NCBI GenBank assembly: GCA_023664365.1
Contig: JAMPFR010000021.1
Span: 1 to 46,878, forward strand
DNA length: 46,878 nucleotides
Reading direction: 5' to 3'
Source: Acetatifactor muris
GTDB taxonomy: Bacteria > Bacillota > Clostridia > Lachnospirales > Lachnospiraceae
A program made the position numbers and the translations under genes. Under the pieces are notes generated by a model, which worked only from the letters and a program-made list of their open reading frames with translations, did not search any database and was not told where the DNA came from. Positions 41,244 to 46,878 of this stretch are shown here, one piece after another. Within the stretch, counting starts at the first letter, position 1, and every line of letters starts with the position of its first letter.

Positions 41244-43247
41244 TCATCTATGTACACATTTTGCTATGGCTCCCAGCAACAGACTGGTATTGATAGGCTT
41301 TGAAAGATGCTCGTCCATCCCGGCCATTTTCGTCTTTTTAATGTCCGCGTCCATGACATTGGCGCTCAGCGCAATAATGGGAACGGTCTCCGCGTCGGCC
41401 CGATCCAGCCGGCGGATTCTCTTCACAGCCTCCAGCCCGTCCATCACCGGCATCATAATATCCATCAGAATCACGTCAATGGCATTTACCTCCGTCTGCT
41501 GAAAAACATCTATGGCCTCCTGTCCGTTTGTAGCGCAGAGCACCGTCATGCCGGCGTCCTCCAGCAGAAACTTTGCAATCTCCAGATTCAGCTCATTGTC
41601 TTCCACAAGCAGTACCCTCAGCCCTGCAAGATTAATATTCTCAGCTTCCGGCGCTGCCGTCTCCTGACACACCTTAAAGGGAATGGTAAATATGACCTTT
41701 GTGCCTTCTCCCGGCCGGCTCTCCACCGCAATGGTGCCGTTCATCCTGTCCACAAGCCGCTTTACAATGGACATTCCCAGGCCTGTCCCCCGATACTCTG
41801 TCCGCGCCTCATTGTGCTCCTGTTCAAAGGGCTCAAAAATATGCCTTGCAAACTCCGGCTCCATGCCGATTCCCGTATCCTCCACCACAAATTCATAGGT
41901 GGCCATCCGGTCGTTTCCGGACGCCTCCCGTCCGCTCAAAATGATGGATCCGTTGGGCTTATTGTACTTGATGGCATTGTCCAGAATATGCTCGAAAATC
42001 TGCAGGACATGCTTGGGGCTCCCCGTTACATTGGGATGCGGAAAATCTCCCGGAATAAAAGCATAGGTAAGCCCGCCTTTTTCGGCCCTGTCCGCGATAT
42101 TGACCAGTTCCTCCGACAGGAAGGACGGCAGATGAAAAGTCTCCTCCATAAGCTCCAGCCCGCCGCTCTCCAGATTGTTCATGTCAAGGACATCCTGCAC
42201 AAGGCTCATAAGGTTGTCACAGGATATAGAAATTTTTTTCAGGCATTCCTCGATTTTTTCCGGATTGTTTTTGCTTTTCTTCGCAATCTCCAGCATCCCT
42301 ACAATCCCGTTGATGGGCGTCCGCAAATCATGGGACATACGGGACAGGAACTGATTCTTCACCCGCCCTGCCTCCTCCGCCCTTGCCAGGGAATCAGACA
42401 GAAGCCTGTTTGTGTCAAGCTCCCGCTTTTTCTCCTCGTCCACCACACGGAACGCCAGAATAACATGTCCCGTTTCCAGCTTCATGGCGCCTCCGTAAAA
42501 GGCCTGAAACTGCACCCACTGGTACTCTCCGTCCATTCTGGCCCGGTAAGTTGCCTGATAATTGCCGCCTTTCTTCCCCGGATTGGCAAAAATATTCAGC
42601 TTGTTCAGCATTTCCGCAAAGGAATGATCCTGAGGATTGATGTATTCCTGACCATACCGCCGCAGCAGCTCTTCAAGCTCCTCAAGTGTCCCGCAGACCT
42701 GCTCGTCCAGATCATCCCGATCGCTCTTAATCACCCTGTACCTTCCCTGGTTCATGTCCACATAGATAATGCGGTCATACCCCCGGGTCAGCGCATTCAG
42801 CAACTCGCTCTCCCGCCTCCTGGCGTCCTCCACCACCCTGACGGAGGCAATCACAATCTGCCGGTTATCCATAGACACAGATTTTTCCCGAAAAGAATTC
42901 ACCCAGACATTCTTTCCTGACTTGCTGACCATCCGGAATTCATGGCAGGCCAGTTCCCGGTTTCCTGCGTTTTCAACAAAGATTTCCCTGTCCTTATCAA
43001 ACACAAGGTTGACAAATTTTCCTTCCGATACCTGCATCATCTCTTCATAGCTGTATTCTATGGCCGTCAGTGCAAAACCGGATATAAAATAAATGGGGTA
43101 TCCCGGCTCGTCATACACGCCCACGATTCCCACCGCCCCGTTTTTGTTCAGCAGGTCTATGATAACATCCTGATTGTGCGGCAGGAGCTGCCTGTCGTCG
43201 CCGCTGCTGAAATATAAATCTTCATAGTACTTCTGAGAATTAACCAT
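41244..43247 (-). CDS. Soluble hybrid histidine kinase/response regulator
   Basis: A 667-residue cytoplasmic sensor kinase with no membrane segment. In order: two PAS-like domains (about 30-150 and 160-285), HisKA with MSHDLRTPINGIVGM, the ATPase domain with HILDNAIKYNKP, DTGIGM and GTGLGMSIV, and a C-terminal receiver (VLLVEDNELNLEIA, acceptor in ILMDIMMPVMDG, lysine in LSKPIN). Hybrid kinases usually pass phosphate to a separate phosphotransfer protein, or the receiver controls the kinase. None is visible here; the orphan regulator at 28.2 kb is too far to assign. The ATG at 43247 has AAAGGAG before it. Confidence 0.94.
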   Translation of the reverse strand: MVNSQKYYEDLYFSSGDDRQLLPHNQDVIIDLLNKNGAVGIVGVYDEPGYPIYFISGFALTAIEYSYEEMMQVSEGKFVNLVFDKDREIFVENAGNRELACHEFRMVSKSGKNVWVNSFREKSVSMDNRQIVIASVRVVEDARRRESELLNALTRGYDRIIYVDMNQGRYRVIKSDRDDLDEQVCGTLEELEELLRRYGQEYINPQDHSFAEMLNKLNIFANPGKKGGNYQATYRARMDGEYQWVQFQAFYGGAMKLETGHVILAFRVVDEEKKRELDTNRLLSDSLARAEEAGRVKNQFLSRMSHDLRTPINGIVGMLEIAKKSKNNPEKIEECLKKISISCDNLMSLVQDVLDMNNLESGGLELMEETFHLPSFLSEELVNIADRAEKGGLTYAFIPGDFPHPNVTGSPKHVLQIFEHILDNAIKYNKPNGSIILSGREASGNDRMATYEFVVEDTGIGMEPEFARHIFEPFEQEHNEARTEYRGTGLGMSIVKRLVDRMNGTIAVESRPGEGTKVIFTIPFKVCQETAAPEAENINLAGLRVLLVEDNELNLEIAKFLLEDAGMTVLCATNGQEAIDVFQQTEVNAIDVILMDIMMPVMDGLEAVKRIRRLDRADAETVPIIALSANVMDADIKKTKMAGMDEHLSKPINTSLLLGAIAKCVHR

Positions 43248-43382
43248 CGTATTTCTCCTTTGAAGCCGCCGGTTTTCGCCTTGCGGCCGATATCCTCGCA
43301 AACTCGCGCTTATGCGAACCCGCATTTATTACATTATAGCATAAAACAGACCTGTGTAAACGCCTTTTTCCCCCGGTTTCCT

Positions 43383-43411
43383 TTGACATCCTACATGCAA
43401 AATAGTATAAT
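43383..43411 (+). promoter_or_regulatory. Consensus sigma-A promoter of the metalloprotease operon
   Basis: TTGACA (43383-43388), exactly 17 bp, TATAAT (43406-43411): both hexamers are perfect. It drives the three-gene plus-strand unit; AAGGAG and the first ATG follow within 25 bp. No operator was seen. Confidence 0.9.
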
Positions 43412-43434
43412 AACAGCAGAAAGGAGTCTGATTC

Positions 43435-43878
43435 ATGGACTTGAACCGGGACGGGCAGGACCACAAACAGAATAACGACGGCCCAGACGGTTGGGAGAAT
43501 GCCCGTGAAAACTGGGACAAATGGGAGGAGCAGCAGAAGAAAAAGAACTGGGATAAATGGGACAGCGACGCTTCCCACAGCAGTTACTACAATCAGCCCA
43601 CCCATCCCCCTTACGACCAGGGCTTTTCCATAGCGTCCCTGGTGTGCGGCCTGCTTTCCAGTGCCCTCAGCTGCTGTCCGCTTTCCCTGCCGGTGGGGGC
43701 GATGGGTATCCTCTTCGCCGTCCTGTGCAGCCGGAGGAACAGACCTTTATACGGCAACAGCCGCATGGGACTTTATCTCAGCATTTTCGGCTGTATCTAC
43801 GGAACCGTGAATCTGATATACCTGGTACTGCAATACTCGGCAATGATGAAGCAAATGATTTCAGGAGGCAGCTTATGA
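43435..43878 (+). CDS. DUF4190-like small membrane protein
   Basis: A 147-residue protein. The first 60 residues are very hydrophilic and tryptophan-rich (GWENARENWDKWEEQQKKKNWDKWD), followed by two membrane segments (GFSIASLVCGLLSSALSCCPLSLPVGAMGILFAVL and LGYLYLSIFGCIYG-like), the form of DUF4190 proteins. No function is known. It is first in an operon; its stop overlaps the start of the metalloprotease-like gene by 4 bp. A consensus promoter precedes it. Confidence 0.75.
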   Translation: MDLNRDGQDHKQNNDGPDGWENARENWDKWEEQQKKKNWDKWDSDASHSSYYNQPTHPPYDQGFSIASLVCGLLSSALSCCPLSLPVGAMGILFAVLCSRRNRPLYGNSRMGLYLSIFGCIYGTVNLIYLVLQYSAMMKQMISGGSL

Positions 43879-44456
43879 GTCTTTCTATCGGAGCTTTTAA
43901 CAATACTCTCTATACAAACCAAGCGGACAGAATGCCCGTTTCCGCCCCGGATGAGGAGCAGCGCAGGGTTCTGACTCCTGCCGAGGAACTGAAAAAGGAA
44001 GAAAAAGAACAGAAACAAAAGGAACTCATGGGAATAGAAGACCCGCTGAAACCGGAAAATCCCGCAGAGCCGAAAAAGCCGGGAGAAAAAAAGAAACCGG
44101 GAGAGGAATGTCAGACCTGTAAAGAGCGCAAATATCAGGACGGCTCTGACGAAATGGTTTCCTTTAAGAGCGCTGCCCATATTTCGCCGGAAAGCGCCGC
44201 CGCAAGGGTTCGCGCCCACGAGCAGGAGCATGTTTCCAACGCATATGCAAAAGCGGCGAAGGCAGGCGGCAAGGTGATTTCCGCCTCTGTTTCCATCCAC
44301 ACAGCCATCTGCCCTGAGTGCGGCAGAACCTATGTGTCCGGCGGCACCACGCAGACCCAGATTAAGTATTACAATGAGGAAAATCCTTATCAGAGAGGGT
44401 TGAAGACGGCTGACCAGGCAAAATACAGCGGCATGAATGCGGATTATGCAGTATAG
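43875..44456 (+). CDS. Putative zinc metalloprotease, SprA-related-like
   Basis: A 193-residue protein with a lysine/glutamate/proline-rich middle (about 35-76) and a C-terminal domain containing HEQEH (115-119), an HExxH zinc-protease motif within ARVRAHEQEHVSNAYAKA. Two CxxC pairs (C79/C82 in ECQTCKERKYQDG; C146/C149 in CPECGRTY) may bind metal. The form resembles the SprA-related putative metalloproteases. There is no signal peptide. It begins with an ATGA overlap on the preceding gene. Proteolytic activity is not proven; the third zinc ligand cannot be named with certainty. Confidence 0.7.
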   Translation: MSLSIGAFNNTLYTNQADRMPVSAPDEEQRRVLTPAEELKKEEKEQKQKELMGIEDPLKPENPAEPKKPGEKKKPGEECQTCKERKYQDGSDEMVSFKSAAHISPESAAARVRAHEQEHVSNAYAKAAKAGGKVISASVSIHTAICPECGRTYVSGGTTQTQIKYYNEENPYQRGLKTADQAKYSGMNADYAV

Positions 44457-44465
44457 GACATCAGA

Positions 44466-45221
44466 ATGAAGCAATACTCCAAACCCTACGAATTAAAAGA
44501 CAAGGCAAAGGATACTCTTCGCGGGAACTACGGCACCCTGATATTGGGAAGCTTTCTCTTCTCGCTGATTATTTGCCTTGTCATTTTTATGTTCGGCTTT
44601 GCTTTCTTTCTGTCTGCGATTGCGTCCCTCTATTCCGGCGGCGGATACAGCATCGCCGCTTACCGTATGTTTCAGGCGGGACTTTGGGCAGGACAGGTGC
44701 TTTCCGGTTTTCTCGGCTTCGGCATTGCCTATCTGTGTCTGAAGCTGGCCTGCGGACAGCCCTGCAGCTATACGGACATATTCTATGGCTTTCAACGGAA
44801 AAATCTGTTTAAGGTTCTGCTTCTCACCGCAGTCAGGCTGGCCTTCAGTTTTATCTGTACTCTGCCCGGGGAATATTTCAGGGAAAAGTACCTGCAGTCT
44901 TCCCATGCTTCCCTGCTCCTGCTGACCCTGCTGGCCTGCATGGCAGGCTGCTGCATCTACGTTCCCGTAGCGCTGGCTCTGGACATGACTTATTTTCTGC
45001 TGCTGGATTTTCCGGACAAAAAAGCTGCCGGAATTCTCAGGGACAGCTTTCACCTGATAAAAGGCAGCCGCCGACGCCTGTTTTTCCTGCAGCTTTCGTT
45101 TATTCCCCTTTGGCTGCTGTGTCTTCTCTCGCTGGGCGTTGGCAGCCTGTGGCTGGAGCCGTATATGCATATGACTTACACTTTGTTTTATCTGGATTTA
45201 ATTAACCCCAGGCAGATATAA
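44466..45221 (+). CDS. DUF975 family membrane protein
   Basis: A 251-residue integral membrane protein with about six hydrophobic segments. The start ELKDKAKDTLRGNYGTLILGSFLFSLI, the GFGIAYLCLKLACGQPCSYTDIFYGF region, and MTYFLLLDFPDKKAAGILRDSFHLIKGSRRRLFFLQLSFIPLWLL are characteristic of DUF975. Function is not established. It begins 9 bp after the metalloprotease-like gene and completes the operon. It ends before a long hairpin shared with the convergent prfB. Confidence 0.9.
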   Translation: MKQYSKPYELKDKAKDTLRGNYGTLILGSFLFSLIICLVIFMFGFAFFLSAIASLYSGGGYSIAAYRMFQAGLWAGQVLSGFLGFGIAYLCLKLACGQPCSYTDIFYGFQRKNLFKVLLLTAVRLAFSFICTLPGEYFREKYLQSSHASLLLLTLLACMAGCCIYVPVALALDMTYFLLLDFPDKKAAGILRDSFHLIKGSRRRLFFLQLSFIPLWLLCLLSLGVGSLWLEPYMHMTYTLFYLDLINPRQI

Positions 45222-45261
45222 TCCGTTCTGAACCATTATTCCCGCAGGGTATTTGACTTGA

Positions 45262-45294
45262 CAATCGCCGCAGGTATCAAGCCTGCGGCGATTG
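45262..45294. terminator. Hairpin between convergent genes
   Basis: Perfect 13-bp arms CAATCGCCGCAGG (45262-45274) and CCTGCGGCGATTG (45282-45294) with loop TATCAAG. It lacks a T-run in either direction, so it may pause or stabilise transcripts rather than act as a full intrinsic terminator. Confidence 0.6.
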
Positions 45295-45310
45295 CGCACT
45301 ATGGGATATT

Positions 45311-46435
45311 TTACTGCTCCGTCTGTACGTCTTTTGTATTGATCCACTTCAGATACCCGTTGATGAAGGGATCCAGCGCCCCGTCCAGCACGGCGTCCGC
45401 ATTTCCCGTCTCCACCTCCGTGCGCAAATCCTTCACCAGCTTATAGGGCTGAAGCACATAGGAACGAATCTGGTTGCCCCAGGCAATGTCCTTTACCTCA
45501 CCCCGGATATCGGAAAGCTTTTCCACATTCGCCTCCTGCTTCAGCAGATACAGCTTTGCCCGCAGCATCTGCATTGCCTTGTCCCTGTTCTGGAACTGGC
45601 TGCGCTCATTCTGACACTGTACCACCGTTCCCGTGGGAATATGGGTGATACGGATCGCGGAGGACGTCTTGTTGATATGCTGTCCGCCTGCACCGCTGCT
45701 TCGATAGGTATCAATGCGCAAATCCTTCTCATCGATTTCCACATCCACATCTTCCTCTATATCCGGCATCACATCCAGAGACACAAAAGAGGTCTGGCGC
45801 TTGCCCTGGGCATTGAAAGGGGAAATACGCACCAGGCGGTGCACACCTTTTTCGGATTTCAGGTATCCGTAAGCATTGACGCCGTTGACCTGGAATGTCA
45901 CCGACTTGATACCTGCCTCGTCTCCGTCCAGAAAATCCAGTACCTCCAGGGAAAAGCCCCGGCGTTCAGCCCATCTGGTATACATGCGGTACAGCATACT
46001 GCACCAGTCGCAGCTCTCCGTGCCGCCTGCTCCGGCGTTCAACTTCAGGATAGCGTTATTTTTGTCATATTCGCCGGACAAGAGGGTTCCCACCCGGAGC
46101 TCCTCAAACTTTTCCACAAAGTCATTCAGCTCCTGCCGGATTTCCGCCGCCATGGAATCATCATTCTCCTCATAGCCCATCTCTATCAGTGTAAGAATAT
46201 CCTCATACTGGCCGAACAGTCCGCCGCATTCCTCCACGGTATCCTTCAGATTCTTCAGTTCCTTCATCTTGACGTTGGATTTGTCGGGGTCATCCCAGAA
46301 GCCGGGAGCCTCCATCTCCATCTCCAGTTCTTCGATCCGCTTTGACTTACCTTCTAAATCCAGAGAGTCACGCACCTCATTTAAAGGAATCTCATAAGTC
46401 AGAAGCTCCGTTTTCATCTGATCAAGCTCTACCAC
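45311..46435 (-). CDS. prfB: Peptide chain release factor 2
   Basis: Release factor for UGA and UAA stop codons, 374 residues. The codon-recognition tripeptide SPF is in RISPFNAQGKRQTSF and the catalytic GGQ in SSGAGGQHINKTSSAIRITH. The start is taken as GTG at 46435: it has AGGTGG before it and the N-terminus (ELDQMKTELL...RDSLDLE) then aligns in length with Bacillus RF2. The usual programmed frameshift site is absent: the codons for RDSLDLE run on in frame with no internal UGA. It stands alone on the minus strand. Confidence 0.97.
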   Translation of the reverse strand: MVELDQMKTELLTYEIPLNEVRDSLDLEGKSKRIEELEMEMEAPGFWDDPDKSNVKMKELKNLKDTVEECGGLFGQYEDILTLIEMGYEENDDSMAAEIRQELNDFVEKFEELRVGTLLSGEYDKNNAILKLNAGAGGTESCDWCSMLYRMYTRWAERRGFSLEVLDFLDGDEAGIKSVTFQVNGVNAYGYLKSEKGVHRLVRISPFNAQGKRQTSFVSLDVMPDIEEDVDVEIDEKDLRIDTYRSSGAGGQHINKTSSAIRITHIPTGTVVQCQNERSQFQNRDKAMQMLRAKLYLLKQEANVEKLSDIRGEVKDIAWGNQIRSYVLQPYKLVKDLRTEVETGNADAVLDGALDPFINGYLKWINTKDVQTEQ

Positions 46436-46545
46436 GTTGCCACCTGCTTTCTGCATCTTTCATTATGTGAACAGTCCATTGGTAGTATAACACAGTTCTT
46501 TTTTTTTGGCTAGCCTGACGCATTTTCGTTTTTCTGATCACTTTC

Positions 46546-46878
46546 CTAATTCCGAAACTCCTTCCGCTCAAATTCCTCCACACTCTCCGCCGCAGCTGCC
46601 GATGCCAGCCAGGACCTCAGTATATCCATATTCTGCTGCCTGCGAATCATTTGCTCCAACTCTTCGGGAATTTTTCCCTTTGCGGACAGCAGATCCAGAA
46701 CTGCTTCCGCTTTTCCCTCAGCCTTTCCCTCAGCCCTGACATAATCATCTCTGGCGTATCTGTCCCGTATCTCTCTCATGTGCCCCTCATACAATGCCCG
46801 CAAATTCTTCCTCAGACTCATAACCTTTACCTCTTTGACAGCCTCCAGTATCCCCGGGTTTTCCGTCTTTATCATATC
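46546..46878 (-). CDS. C-terminal part of an Rpn-family nuclease-like protein
   Basis: The frame is open to the window edge, so the gene's 5' part is outside. The visible 110 residues are helical and charged: a region like LRKNLRALYEGHMREIRDRYARDDYVRAEGKAEGKAEAVLDLLSAKGKIPEELEQMI. This matches the C-terminal end of Rpn (recombination-promoting nuclease/putative transposase) proteins, with the GKAEGKAEA repeat and a final RSWLASAAAAESVEEF. The nuclease domain is not seen here. Assignment rests on this tail only. Confidence 0.6.
   Translation of the reverse strand, partial: DMIKTENPGILEAVKEVKVMSLRKNLRALYEGHMREIRDRYARDDYVRAEGKAEGKAEAVLDLLSAKGKIPEELEQMIRRQQNMDILRSWLASAAAAESVEEFERKEFRN

Noticed and set aside
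46340-46400. Programmed +1 frameshift in prfB
   Set aside because: The expected internal UGA is absent; the frame is continuous.

Overview
The window looks like a chromosomal segment of a spore-forming Lachnospiraceae-type Firmicute. This is inferred from five spoVA sporulation genes, strong Shine-Dalgarno sites, small families typical of that group (DUF5721-like, DUF975, DUF1294), and a moderately GC-rich coding bias. Most genes lie on the minus strand and most look like ordinary chromosomal functions. No prophage, conjugative element, insertion sequence or CRISPR array is visible.

Layout. 0-7 kb: the 3' end of a tRNA, a GNAT acetyltransferase, divergent argC/argG around a cluster of ArgR-like boxes, a DegV protein, spoVAE, an atypical shikimate-kinase-like protein and RidA. 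7-10 kb: a lipoprotein, then an XRE regulator with a membrane partner behind a promoter lying in a long inverted repeat. 10-16.4 kb: spoVAD, an SH3-domain membrane protein with an apparent premature stop, trpS and a Ca-type P-ATPase. 16.4-22 kb: a peptide-type ABC importer operon (binding protein, two permeases, double ATPase). 22-25.5 kb: a RelB/DinJ-PIN toxin-antitoxin pair, folD, tcdA and a YczE-like protein. 25.5-32.5 kb: a c-di-GMP phosphodiesterase, an orphan response regulator and a GntR-controlled ABC exporter. 32.8-35.9 kb: spoVAC, a YbhN-like flippase, spoVAA and spoVAB. 36-46.9 kb: a GH13 enzyme, a PAP2 phosphatase, Tex, a hybrid histidine kinase, a three-gene operon with a putative metalloprotease, prfB, and the C-terminus of an Rpn-like nuclease.

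The most striking structure is at 17983-18458. A 15-bp perfect direct repeat brackets about 446 bp holding a 40-codon hydrophobic toxin-like ORF and a convergent short RNA with its own promoter and terminator. This is the layout of a type I toxin-antitoxin module. Removing one repeat plus the segment restores an operon junction in which the ATPase start follows the permease stop by one base. The module therefore appears to have inserted into the importer operon with a 15-bp duplication, separating the ATPase gene from its original ribosome-binding site. A second, type II module sits just upstream of the same operon.

Other notable points: spoVA genes are dispersed over 30 kb in at least three places, with sigma-G-like promoters at several of them; a family of nested-hairpin repeats lies at or just beyond stop codons of minus-strand genes; a roughly 140-bp nested palindrome lies between two signalling genes; and several signalling proteins have degenerate catalytic motifs (GGDEF, receiver, shikimate kinase). 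All family assignments are from reading the sequence by eye; no database search was run.
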